Position numbers and translations under genes: made by a program. The notes beneath the pieces are model-generated. The model did no database searches. It had not been told where the DNA came from and saw only the letters and a list, made by a program, of their open reading frames with translations. From Serratia marcescens (GTDB taxonomy: Bacteria; Pseudomonadota; Gammaproteobacteria; Enterobacterales; Enterobacteriaceae), in assembly GCF_006715005.1 (NCBI RefSeq), contig NZ_VFMJ01000001.1, positions 3,038,001-3,102,000 on the forward strand: a stretch of 64,000 nucleotides of DNA, written 5' to 3'. Shown here piece after piece: positions 44,202-52,741 of this stretch (positions within the stretch are counted from its first letter, which is position 1; each line of letters opens with the position of its first letter).

Positions 44202-44879
44202 ATGTCTGAACCACTCGTGATTGTATTTCCCATCTATCAAGGCGTCACCCAGCTCGACTTCACCGGCCCGCTGCAGTTTCTGCGCCACATGCCGGGCGCG
44301 GAAATCATCGTCGCTTCAGTAGACGGCGCGGATGTCGAATCGGAAGGCTTGCACTTCACCCAACTGCGCCCGCTGCCGGAGATCGCGCGCTGCGACGTGC
44401 TGTGCGTGCCGGGCGGCAGCGGCTGCACCCAGGCGCTGCAAGATGAGGCTTTTATGCAGCAGATCCGTCGGCTGGGTGCCGATGCCCGCTACCTGACTTC
44501 GGTGTGCACCGGTTCGCTGATCCTGGCCGCCGCCGGGCTATTGCAGGGTAAACGCGCCGCCTGCCACTGGTCGATGCGCGACAGCCTGAAGCTGTTCGGC
44601 GCCGTGCCAAGCTCAGCACGCGTGGAGCGCGACGGCAACGTGATCAGCGGCGGCGGCGTCACCGCCGGCATCGACTTTGCGCTGGCGCTGATCGCCGAAC
44701 TGCACGGCGAAGACACAGCCCAGACGATCCAGCTTTATCTGGAATACGCCCCGGCTCCGCCGTTCACGGGCGGCACGCCGGAACTGGCCCCGCCGCACAT
44801 TTACGCCAAGGTACAGGCACAAATGGCGGAAAGCCTGGCGCGGCGCAGAGCGCTGGTGGCCCAGATCGCCCAAGGCTAG
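44202..44879 (+). CDS. DJ-1/PfpI protein, isonitrile-hydratase-like
   Basis: 225 residues from the ATG at 44202, behind GAGGCG. The DFTGPLQFL start, nucleophile cysteine in TSVCTGSLILAAAGLL, GKRAACHW and GGVTAGIDFALAL match the isonitrile hydratase (InhA) branch, which hydrates isocyanides to N-formamides. Divergent from the GlxA-like regulator, whose N-terminal domain has the same fold. Confidence 0.82.
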   Translation: MSEPLVIVFPIYQGVTQLDFTGPLQFLRHMPGAEIIVASVDGADVESEGLHFTQLRPLPEIARCDVLCVPGGSGCTQALQDEAFMQQIRRLGADARYLTSVCTGSLILAAAGLLQGKRAACHWSMRDSLKLFGAVPSSARVERDGNVISGGGVTAGIDFALALIAELHGEDTAQTIQLYLEYAPAPPFTGGTPELAPPHIYAKVQAQMAESLARRRALVAQIAQG

Positions 44880-44929
44880 CGATCGGGCGTATACTTGCCC
44901 TTATGCGTCAGTCACATAAGGAGTAAGGA

Positions 44930-45493
44930 ATGACCGATTTGGCCCACTACATTACGGACTACGGTTACTGGGCGTTGTTTATCGGCTGCCTGGCTGAGGG
45001 AGAAACCATCACGCTGCTGGGCGGCATCGCCGCCCACGAAGGGCTGCTGCACTGGCCGTGGGTGATAGCCGTGGTGGCGCTCGGCGGCACGCTGGGGGAT
45101 CAGCTGCTGTACTTCGCCGGCCGCCGGTTCGAAGGCAGGGTCATCGCGCGGCTCAAGGGGCAGGAAAAGCGCATCGCGCGCGCCAGAAGGCTGATCGCTC
45201 GCCACCCGATGCTGTTCGTTATCGGGGTGCGCTTTATGTACGGTTTCCGCATCATCGGCCCGGTACTGATCGGCGCCAGCCGCTTGCCGCCGTCGCGCTT
45301 TGTGCCGCTCAACCTCCTCGGCGCCATTCTGTGGGCCACAATCTTCGTCATGCTCGGCTATTTCGGCGGCCAGGCGATCGAAAGTTTCGTTACCGGCTTC
45401 GACAAAAAACTCTCCAGCCTGCTGTTTGTCGCGCTGGCGATCGCCACCATCCTGCTGGTGCGCTTCTGGTGGCGCAAACGCCACGCGGAATAA
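44930..45493 (+). CDS. yohD: DedA-family membrane protein
   Basis: 187 residues (E. coli YohD 192). DedA features: ETITLLGG, the GDQLLYFAGRRFEG region, and FMYGFRIIGPVLIGASRLPPSRF with conserved arginines, plus a C-terminal helix and basic tail. DedA proteins support membrane lipid and proton homeostasis; YohD itself is poorly characterised. Confidence 0.9.
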   Translation: MTDLAHYITDYGYWALFIGCLAEGETITLLGGIAAHEGLLHWPWVIAVVALGGTLGDQLLYFAGRRFEGRVIARLKGQEKRIARARRLIARHPMLFVIGVRFMYGFRIIGPVLIGASRLPPSRFVPLNLLGAILWATIFVMLGYFGGQAIESFVTGFDKKLSSLLFVALAIATILLVRFWWRKRHAE

Positions 45494-45509
45494 GCCAGCG
45501 CGCCTGGCA

Positions 45510-46403
45510 TCAGCTTTCCTGCGGCGCCGCGCGCATCAGCTCGACCAGTTCGCGCGCCGCCTTGTCCAACGGGCGGTTCTTCAGCCAGATCAAATGCATC
45601 GGCAAGCGCAGCTCGTTCTTGGTATTTTTGAATTTCAGCCGCACCAGCCGCCCCTGCGCCAACAGCGGCTCGGCCAGCGACAGCGGGAAATTGCCCCACC
45701 CCAGCCCCGCCTCCACCATGTTTAGCGCCATCGGCAGGCTGTCGGTGCGCCAATACGCCTCCGCCACCTGCGGACGCAGATCGCCGATCGGCAGATCGCG
45801 GCTGGCCACCATGATCTGCCGCACGTTGACCAGATCTTCGAGAAACAGCTCACCCGCCGCGCCGTCCAGCGCCGGATGCTGCGGCGACAGCATCGCCACC
45901 AGCGATTCCGCGCCGACGAAGTGGAACTGTTCCGCGCTGTTGATGTTCAGCCCGCCGAACGCCAGACAAACGCCGATGCGCTCCTGATGCAGCATGTGCA
46001 GCACGTCGTCCTGCGGTGCGCTGAGCACTTCGATGTTCAGCAGCGGATAACGCTGCGACAGCGTTTTCACCGCCGCCAGCAGGCCGGCGCCGTTGATATC
46101 CGACGCCACGCCGATCGAAAGCCGGCTCTCCAGCCCCTGGGACAGTTCGATGGCATGCACCTGCAGCTGCTTGAGCTGCCCGGCGATCAGGCGGGCGTGC
46201 GGCGCCAGAGCCAGTGCCAGCGCGGTCGGCGTCGGTTCACGGTGAGAACGGTCAAACAAGGCAAAGTCGAGCTCCGCCTCCATGTTGGCGATGCCCATGC
46301 TGACGGCGGACGGCACGCGCCGCAACGCGCGGGCGGCGGCGGAAAACGAGCCGCGGTCGAGCACCGCCAAAAACAGTTCGATGTTGTCGCTGGAAAAATT
46401 CAT
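45510..46403 (-). CDS. LysR-family regulator, AceR-like position
   Basis: 297 residues: HTH (GSFSAAARALRRVPSAVSMGIANME) and effector domain. Divergent from the PACE efflux gene with 113 bases between starts. That is the arrangement of Acinetobacter AceR with AceI, so it is probably the activator of that gene, though effector and operator are not shown here. Confidence 0.85.
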   Translation of the reverse strand: MNFSSDNIELFLAVLDRGSFSAAARALRRVPSAVSMGIANMEAELDFALFDRSHREPTPTALALALAPHARLIAGQLKQLQVHAIELSQGLESRLSIGVASDINGAGLLAAVKTLSQRYPLLNIEVLSAPQDDVLHMLHQERIGVCLAFGGLNINSAEQFHFVGAESLVAMLSPQHPALDGAAGELFLEDLVNVRQIMVASRDLPIGDLRPQVAEAYWRTDSLPMALNMVEAGLGWGNFPLSLAEPLLAQGRLVRLKFKNTKNELRLPMHLIWLKNRPLDKAARELVELMRAAPQES

Positions 46404-46516
46404 CGTCCAATCTGTCAGATTAACTGACAGCTCCTGACTTTTTCTATCAATGTGATTGACGTTATCTTAGCCGCCGTCGCCACAGAGGCAACTAAAAACA
46501 GATTCGGGAGAAAACG

Positions 46517-46954
46517 ATGCAAGGCGTCAAACGCAAACTGGTGTATGTCACCGCTTATGAAATCATCGGCATGGCGATCTCGGCGCTGGGGCTGGCGCTG
46601 CTATCGGGCCATGCGCCAAGCAGCACCGGGCCGCTGGCGGTGGTGATCACCACCATCGCGGTAAGCTGGAACTTTATTTACAACTATGTATTCGAGTGGT
46701 GGGAAAGCCGCCAGGTGTCGCGCACCCGCACGCTCAAACGCCGCATTTTGCACGCCGTCGGCTTTCAGCTGACGCTGGTGGTGTATCTGATCCCGCTGAT
46801 CGCTTGGTGGATGGGCATCACGCTGTGGCAGGCGCTGCTGCTGGATATGGCGCTGATCGTCATCATTCCTTGCTACACCTTCCTGTTTAACTGGGCGTTC
46901 GACAAGCTGTTCGGCCTGCCGGCTTCGGCTCTGCCGGCCGGTGAATCCGCCTAA
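46517..46954 (+). CDS. PACE-family biocide efflux transporter
   Basis: 145 residues, four predicted helices in two tandem bacterial transmembrane-pair domains. Conserved glutamate at residue 15 (VTAYEIIGM) is the proton-coupling position of AceI; WNFIYNYVFEWWE ends repeat 1 and FLFNWAFDKLFG repeat 2. Family members export chlorhexidine and, natively, short-chain diamines. Follows a GGGAGAA ribosome site. Confidence 0.9.
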   Translation: MQGVKRKLVYVTAYEIIGMAISALGLALLSGHAPSSTGPLAVVITTIAVSWNFIYNYVFEWWESRQVSRTRTLKRRILHAVGFQLTLVVYLIPLIAWWMGITLWQALLLDMALIVIIPCYTFLFNWAFDKLFGLPASALPAGESA

Positions 46955-46973
46955 GCCTCCCCCTCGTCCGATT

Positions 46974-47003
46974 CGCCTGCGCACGCTCATTGCCGCGCAG
47001 GCG
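46974..47003 (+). terminator. terminator after the PACE gene
   Basis: Perfect 9-bp stem CGCCTGCGC/GCGCAGGCG with a 12-base loop, followed by CCATCGTTTTATTTT. Likely intrinsic terminator with a displaced T-tract. Confidence 0.6.
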
Positions 47004-47391
47004 CCATCGTTTTATTTTCCGCCCGCTTTCCCCCCTCACGCGAAATAACCTCAAAATCCCTTTAGTTTGCACGGTAATTATTATTCTGTGATTTCAATCA
47101 CTTTTATCGTTCGATATTTCCGTGTTGATAATGAGACTCATCTTACTGAATAATATGCGCTTTTGTTTTCAGTTTAAAAAATACACACCATTGTTCACAC
47201 TTTGTACGCAGGTTTTTTTGCCACATTTATCGGGAAACGGTAGCATGCCACGCCGTTATTTAACGGCGGCTGTATACACAATAAACAGCGGAATGATGCT
47301 ACGACCTCATTCTCATTACGATTGCTGATGGCAATCGTTTGCCCTGCAGCTCAGGGCGGAGTTCATCATAGACAGGTAAACAGGACGGATA
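47004..47391. other. AT-rich promoter region of ansP
   Basis: Nearly 390 bases without a supported gene. It contains the CRP-like site at 47087-47102 and a weak Fur-like match at 47127-47145 (13 of 19). A short frame at 47122-47328 has no ribosome site. The length suggests a long regulated 5' region. Confidence 0.5.
47087..47102. promoter_or_regulatory. CRP-like site upstream of ansP
   Basis: TGTGATTTCAATCACT: TGTGA, six bases, TCACT, matching the CRP consensus TGTGA-N6-TCACA at nine of ten conserved positions. It lies about 290 bases before the ansP ATG. Confidence 0.55.
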
Positions 47392-48858
47392 ATGCACTCA
47401 CAAAAAAAGTCGGCGGATGACAAACACGCCGCCAGACGACGCTGGCTAGACTCCCATGAATCCGGTTATCACAAAAGCATGGGTAACCGGCAGATCCAAA
47501 TGATCGCCATCGGCGGTTCGATCGGCACCGGCTTGTTCCTCGGTACCGGCGGCCGCCTCGAACTGGCCGGGCCGGCGCTGGCGCTGGTCTATCTGGTGTG
47601 CGGGATCTTCTCTTTCTTCATCCTGCGCGCGCTGGGCGAACTGGTGCTGCATCGCCCTTCCAGCGGCAGCTTCGTTTCTTACGCCCGCGAGTTTCTCGGT
47701 GAGAAAGCCTCTTACGTCGCCGGCTGGATGTATTTCCTCAACTGGGCGATGACCGGTATCGTCGACATCACCGCAGTGGCGCTGTACATGCACTACTGGG
47801 GCACCTTTGCCGACGTGCCGCAGTGGCTGTTCGCCCTCGGCGCGCTCGGTATCGTCGCCACCATGAACATGATCGGCGTGAAGTGGTTCGCCGAGATGGA
47901 GTTCTGGTTTGCGCTGATCAAGGTCGTCGCCATCGCGCTGTTCCTGATTGTCGGCGTCGTCTTCCTCGGCACCGGCACGCCGGTTGCCGGCCACACCACC
48001 GGCATGCACCTGATCACCGAAAACGGCGGCATGTTCCCGCACGGCCTGCTGCCGGCGTTGGTGCTGGTGCAAGGGGTGATCTTCGCCTTCGCCGGCATCG
48101 AGCTGATCGGCACCGCCGCCGGCGAGTGTAAAGATCCGGCTAAAATGATGCCCAAAGCGATCAACAGCGTGATCTGGCGTATCGGCCTGTTCTACGTCGG
48201 CTCCGTGGTGCTGCTGGTGCTGCTGCTGCCGTGGAACGCCTATCAGGCCGGCCAAAGCCCGTTCGTCACCTTCTTCAGCAAGCTGGGCGTGCCTTACATC
48301 GGCACCATCATGAACATCGTGGTGTTGACCGCCGCGCTGTCCAGCCTTAACTCCGGCCTCTACTCCACCGGCCGTATCCTGCGCTCGCTGGCGATGGGCG
48401 GCTCCGCGCCGAAGCTGATGGCCAAAATGAGCAGCCAGCAGGTGCCTTACGCCGGCATCCTGGTTACCTGCGGCATCTACGTGATCGGCGTGGTGCTCAA
48501 CTACCTGGTACCGTCGCGGGTATTCGAGATCGTGCTGAACATCGCTTCGCTGGGCATCATCGCCTCCTGGGCATTTATCATCGTTTGCCAGATGCGCCTG
48601 CGCAAAGCCGTGCGCGAAGGCCGCGCGCAGCCGGTCTCGTTCAGAATGCCTGGCGCGCCGTTCACCTCCTGGCTGACGCTGGCGTTCCTGCTGATCGTGG
48701 TGGTGATGATGGCGTTCGACTACCCGAACGGCACCTGGACCATCGCCACTATTCCGGTGCTGGCGGTGTTGCTGACGCTGGGCTGGTTCGGCCTGCGCAA
48801 GCGCGCGCAGGAAGTGAAGCGGGAGCAGCAGGCTCACGAAGAGCAGAACCCGCACTGA
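47392..48858 (+). CDS. ansP: L-asparagine permease
   Basis: 488 residues, APC-superfamily transporter with 12 helices. Near-continuous similarity to E. coli AnsP as I remember it (HAARRRWLDSHESGYHKSMGNRQ start, MYFLNWAMTGIVDITAVALYMHYWG, FAFAGIELIGTAAGECKDP). Proton-coupled asparagine uptake at the inner membrane. Followed by an intrinsic terminator. Confidence 0.95.
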   Translation: MHSQKKSADDKHAARRRWLDSHESGYHKSMGNRQIQMIAIGGSIGTGLFLGTGGRLELAGPALALVYLVCGIFSFFILRALGELVLHRPSSGSFVSYAREFLGEKASYVAGWMYFLNWAMTGIVDITAVALYMHYWGTFADVPQWLFALGALGIVATMNMIGVKWFAEMEFWFALIKVVAIALFLIVGVVFLGTGTPVAGHTTGMHLITENGGMFPHGLLPALVLVQGVIFAFAGIELIGTAAGECKDPAKMMPKAINSVIWRIGLFYVGSVVLLVLLLPWNAYQAGQSPFVTFFSKLGVPYIGTIMNIVVLTAALSSLNSGLYSTGRILRSLAMGGSAPKLMAKMSSQQVPYAGILVTCGIYVIGVVLNYLVPSRVFEIVLNIASLGIIASWAFIIVCQMRLRKAVREGRAQPVSFRMPGAPFTSWLTLAFLLIVVVMMAFDYPNGTWTIATIPVLAVLLTLGWFGLRKRAQEVKREQQAHEEQNPH

Positions 48859-48865
48859 ATCGACA

Positions 48866-48890
48866 AACCGCCCTCCGGGGCGGTTTTTTT
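48866..48890 (+). terminator. intrinsic terminator after ansP
   Basis: AACCGCCC/GGGCGGTT stem, loop TCCG, running into a T-tract. Textbook Rho-independent terminator. Confidence 0.9.
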
Positions 48891-48895
48891 ATCCG

Positions 48896-49675
48896 CTATA
48901 ACCGGCCGTAAAACGTCATTCTGGCGCTTTCCGACAGCATGACATCCGGCTGCGCATTGTAGGCCAGCACCACCAGCATGCGCGTGGTGTCGCCTTCGGT
49001 CGGCGTCACCCGGTGCATGGCGTTGCGCCCGCGAAACAGCACCAAATCCCCCTCCTCAATCGCCAGCTGTTTGACCGCCCGCTCGCCGTCCAGCACCTGC
49101 GTGACCCCGGCATAGTTCATCTCGCCGCGATCGGCGTCGCGCAGGTTCTCCACGTACTCGAAACGCCCGCCCGCCGCCGGTTTCTGGATCAGTAGCGTGA
49201 TGGCGAACGACGAGTTGTCGAAGTGCCAGCCCAGCTCCTGGCCGGTGTGGGCGTAATGCAGGTTGATCGACGACAGCCGATCGGCGTAAGGGTACAGCTG
49301 CGCCTCATCCAGCACCGCACAGAGGAACGCGCGAAACGCCGGAGCGTCGTACAGCGCACGCAGCGGCGACTGCGGCGGAATATCTTCTTCGGTAATGCAG
49401 CCTTTGGATGACACCACCAGCCGGTTGCGCGCATGATCGGCCGGCAGCGCGTCGTCCTGCGGCCGCAGATACACGTTGTGTTTGCTGGTGGCGTAAAACG
49501 CCGCGTGGTGCTGTTCGGCGCCTTCCAACCGCACCGTCGCCAGCGCGGCGGCGCGCAGAAATCCCGGCAGTACTAACGCACCGCTGCGCTCCAGCGTTTG
49601 CCGGCAACGGGCGCGGAACGCGGCGTCGTCGATGGGATGGGAGGACAGATCGATAATATCGGCAAGTTGCGGCAT
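48896..49675 (-). CDS. 2-oxoglutarate/Fe(II) oxygenase, HxD type
   Basis: 259 residues from the ATG at 49675, behind GAGGGGA; an upstream frame extension of 23 residues is unsupported. Iron ligands H151-x-D153 (GWHFDNSSFA) and H211 (NAMHRVTP), 2OG-binding arginine R222 (TTRMLV). It has the aspartate, so hydroxylation rather than halogenation is expected. Divergent from a LysR gene at 49792, its probable regulator. Substrate unknown. Confidence 0.82.
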   Translation of the reverse strand: MPQLADIIDLSSHPIDDAAFRARCRQTLERSGALVLPGFLRAAALATVRLEGAEQHHAAFYATSKHNVYLRPQDDALPADHARNRLVVSSKGCITEEDIPPQSPLRALYDAPAFRAFLCAVLDEAQLYPYADRLSSINLHYAHTGQELGWHFDNSSFAITLLIQKPAAGGRFEYVENLRDADRGEMNYAGVTQVLDGERAVKQLAIEEGDLVLFRGRNAMHRVTPTEGDTTRMLVVLAYNAQPDVMLSESARMTFYGRL

Positions 49676-49791
49676 GACATTCCCCTCGTGTGCGATAGCC
49701 GGATGCCTCTCACTGTAGCGAATGGCGCATTGCCGCCATAACAAAAATACGTTATGGATAAGCTAACCAATTCTTAGCGATAGCCCTGCCC

Positions 49792-50691
49792 ATGCACTCA
49801 CCGTCCCGCGCGCGTTTGCCCAAGCTGAGCGCCATTCTGGCGTTCGAAACCGCCGCCCGCACCGGCAGCCTGGCCCGCGCGGCGGATACGCTGGCGCTGA
49901 CCGCCGCCGCCATCAGCCAGCAGATCCGCCAGCTCGAACAGCATCTGGGCATCACGCTGTTCATTCGCGCCAAAAGCGGCGTCACGCTGACCGAACAGGG
50001 CGCGGACTACCTGGCCTACGTGCAGGAGGCGTTCGAAACGCTGCGCGTGGCGCAGCAGCACGTCGAGCGCCAGCGCGGCAAACAGGCGCTGACGGTGTTC
50101 GCCCTGCCGGCGTTGGCCTCCAAGTGGCTGAACCCGGCGCTGGGCGATTGGCTGGCGCAGTGCCCCGACGGCGATCTGCGGCTGCACGCCACCCATGCGG
50201 CGGTCGATTTCGCCCATTCGGCGGCGGACTTCGCCCTGTGCTTCGGCGATCAGGATTACCCGCTGCTGGAAAAGGTGCAGCTGTTTCAGGATCGGGTGCA
50301 GCCGGTGTGCAGCCCGGCGCTGCGCGAGTGCGGCGACTGGACGCAGCTGCCGCTGATCCACGTCGACTGGGGCAAGGAGAGCCAGTTTTTGCCGGGCTGG
50401 CACGAGTGGTTCACCGCCGCCGATCGGCCGCCGCCGCCGCGGCGCGGGCTAACCTATAACCTGACGTCACTGGCCATCGACGCCGCCGTGCAAGGGCGCG
50501 GGGTGCTACTCGGCCAGCGGCGGCTGATCGCCCGTGAACTGGCGGAAGGCCAGCTGGTCACCCTGGCCGAACCGGCGCTGCCGCTCAGCAAACCCTACTA
50601 CGTAGTTTACCCGCCGCGCACGCTGGAAAAACCCGGCGCAGCGGCGTTTCTGGCCTGGTTGCAAACCCTCGTATCTACAGACCAAACCTGA
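49792..50691 (+). CDS. LysR-family regulator, GcvA-like
   Basis: 299 residues with N-terminal HTH (GSLARAADTLALTAAAISQQIRQLE) and GcvA-type effector domain ending with PYYVVYPPRTLEKPGAAAFLAWL. Divergent from the 2OG oxygenase, 116 bases between starts. Probable regulator of that gene and itself. Confidence 0.85.
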   Translation: MHSPSRARLPKLSAILAFETAARTGSLARAADTLALTAAAISQQIRQLEQHLGITLFIRAKSGVTLTEQGADYLAYVQEAFETLRVAQQHVERQRGKQALTVFALPALASKWLNPALGDWLAQCPDGDLRLHATHAAVDFAHSAADFALCFGDQDYPLLEKVQLFQDRVQPVCSPALRECGDWTQLPLIHVDWGKESQFLPGWHEWFTAADRPPPPRRGLTYNLTSLAIDAAVQGRGVLLGQRRLIARELAEGQLVTLAEPALPLSKPYYVVYPPRTLEKPGAAAFLAWLQTLVSTDQT

Positions 50692-50888
50692 ACCCCGGCG
50701 GCGATGTTTGCTGGCGTCAGGCACAACCCTGAACGCTTAAGCCTCTCACCTCAGCCTGTTAATTTATCTCTGCCGACCGGGATCGCGAACCGATTCACCC
50801 TTCGGCCACAATGCCATTTCCCTATGCCGCCGCCCCTGCAATCGCCATATTGCATCGGCCTCTTATTGTCCAAAACGAGGGCTATTCC

Positions 50889-52709
50889 ATGATTTCATTA
50901 AATGATTACGCCAACCTGCGCAGCTATGCCGGTAGCGAGACCGCGGTGATGCTCGAAAACCGCTACCATCACGGCGTATTTACCCGAGACGATGCGGATA
51001 CCACCAGCCAGGACAACGGCGTCACCCTGCTCGTCGACGCGCAAAACCGTCGCTGGAAGCGCATCATCAATGACGGCGATTACAGCATCGATTGGTGGCA
51101 CCTGCCGGGCGATGAACTGGATTACTCGCTGACCATTACCCGCGCGTGCAACTTCTTGCAGGTCAAAGGCGAAGAGTGGTGGCAGTTGCCTATCCCAACG
51201 ACCCCGGCGGGGATTACTCTGGTTGGCCCCGGCGGCGTTCGCTCTTGTAAAACCACCGCCAACCTGAAGCTGTGGAAAAACGCCGTCGATTTTAAGGGCA
51301 CCATTCTGGACTTCAGCGGCGCCACCAACATCGAGTGCGTACGCGTGCAATATTCGCTGGGAGCGCCGGCGATTTATAACCTGCGCATCGTGGGTGCCCC
51401 TGGCGCGGCGGCCAACCTGCGCGGCCTGTGCGTCTACAGCGATGCCTCAAACATGCACGGCCTGCCTGCCTGCCAACTGCTGGTGCAAAACGTCTGGCTG
51501 ACCAACCTGTATAAAGGCATTGTCTTTGGCAATAACGCCTATATTCAGAGCTGGCACAGCATCATGGTGCGCGGCTGTTTCTGGCCGATCTGGTCTGAAA
51601 CCACCGCTAACGCCGGCGAAAAAATCGTCTTCTACAAATGCCTGTTCGGCGACAGCAGAAACTATTATCAGGGGGTACATGCCCTGGCCTTCCGCGATTG
51701 TTCGTTCGACTACAGCGGCTTTAGCAATGAAACCGAACAGTTGGCCAATACCGACTATGGTTTGTTCGACCTTAAAGGCGGCACGCTGGACTTCAAAAAT
51801 TGCCACTTCGAGTGGGGCAACGCCAATTGCCGCAACTACCGGCCGGTCTTTACCAGCAACAACGGCGGTACGGTAAAAATCAAAGACAGCCAATGGCACA
51901 GCGTGATGACCAACAACACCGATGCCGGCAGCAGCGTGCCCTACCAATACGTCGAGTATTTCTTCTTCGATAAGTCCAGCGATCTGAGCGGAAAATGCTA
52001 TATCGACGGTTTCGATCTGGTGAACGCAGACATTAAAAAAGGCTGGTCCAACAACCACATCGAGATGAAAAAGATCGTCGCACCCGGTTACGTCAACATG
52101 TGGCGCCTGCTCTATCTGGGCGATGGCGTCAACCATCTGCCGGAGCCGAGCTGGAAAGAAAGCGGCGCGCTGGCGTTGAATAACGTCTACGCCTTCGGCG
52201 GCGCACGTCTCTCGCAAACGGCGACCGCCGATCTGGCGGTAACGCTGCAAAACGGCGTGCTGACCGCCACCACCAAAACGGCGACGACGGCGGACAAACG
52301 CGTCGAGATCTACTTCCCGATCGCGAAAAACGATCTGGTGCTGTGGCGTGCCACGTTGGCCAACCTGAAAGGCCAGAACAGCCTTGATGTCACCATCAGC
52401 ACCTACCAAGGCAAATATGCCCTGAGCGGCGATGCCGGCGTCACCCCCCTGCTGGAAAAAGCCTGTCAGTGGGCCCGCACCGGCACGGTAACGCCGGCCG
52501 CGTCGGCAACGATGACCTCGGATCGCATTACCGCGCTCGACGTTGCCGAGTATTTGCCGCTGCCTGAGGGCTACGTCAATTACGCCCGCATCGCCATCGT
52601 GCTGAAAAACTTTACCGGCAGCGCCGCTCAGCCCACCTCGGTGGACATCACCCAACTGCTGTGTCAAAAGATCGATATCGTCTCACGCAACCCACATAAA
52701 TCCTGGTAA
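50889..52709 (+). CDS. orphan phage-tailspike-like beta-helix protein
   Basis: 606 residues from the ATG at 50889 (CGAGGG upstream). The start (NDYANLRSYAGSETAVML, then DNGVTLLVDAQNRRWKRI) resembles the particle-binding or entry domain of phage tailspikes and capsule depolymerases. A long stretch with right-handed beta-helix periodicity follows (repeated N/D-rich turns, CSFDYSGF, CHFEWGNANC) and a beta-sandwich-like C-terminal part. No signal peptide and no phage genes around it. It may be a captured depolymerase or an envelope glycan-binding protein. Confidence 0.6.
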   Translation: MISLNDYANLRSYAGSETAVMLENRYHHGVFTRDDADTTSQDNGVTLLVDAQNRRWKRIINDGDYSIDWWHLPGDELDYSLTITRACNFLQVKGEEWWQLPIPTTPAGITLVGPGGVRSCKTTANLKLWKNAVDFKGTILDFSGATNIECVRVQYSLGAPAIYNLRIVGAPGAAANLRGLCVYSDASNMHGLPACQLLVQNVWLTNLYKGIVFGNNAYIQSWHSIMVRGCFWPIWSETTANAGEKIVFYKCLFGDSRNYYQGVHALAFRDCSFDYSGFSNETEQLANTDYGLFDLKGGTLDFKNCHFEWGNANCRNYRPVFTSNNGGTVKIKDSQWHSVMTNNTDAGSSVPYQYVEYFFFDKSSDLSGKCYIDGFDLVNADIKKGWSNNHIEMKKIVAPGYVNMWRLLYLGDGVNHLPEPSWKESGALALNNVYAFGGARLSQTATADLAVTLQNGVLTATTKTATTADKRVEIYFPIAKNDLVLWRATLANLKGQNSLDVTISTYQGKYALSGDAGVTPLLEKACQWARTGTVTPAASATMTSDRITALDVAEYLPLPEGYVNYARIAIVLKNFTGSAAQPTSVDITQLLCQKIDIVSRNPHKSW

Positions 52710-52713
52710 CCAC

Positions 52714-52738
52714 ACAGGCCCCGCAAGGGGTCTGTTTG
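52714..52738 (+). terminator. terminator after the beta-helix gene
   Basis: ACAGGCCCC/GGGGTCTGT (one G-T pair), loop GCAA, then TTG. It sits between convergent stops and may serve both strands. Confidence 0.6.
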
Positions 52739-52741
52739 CCA

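Noticed and set aside
47127-47145. Fur-box-like sequence upstream of ansP
   Set aside because: Only 13 of 19 matches with one poor half, and no iron link for an asparagine permease; chance in an AT-rich region is likely.
47122-47328. 68-codon frame in the ansP upstream region
   Set aside because: No ribosome site and no recognisable domain; overlaps the putative control region.
47446-48855. 469-codon open frame antisense to ansP
   Set aside because: His/Gln/Asp/Arg-rich composition typical of a shadow frame; the sense strand encodes a full AnsP.
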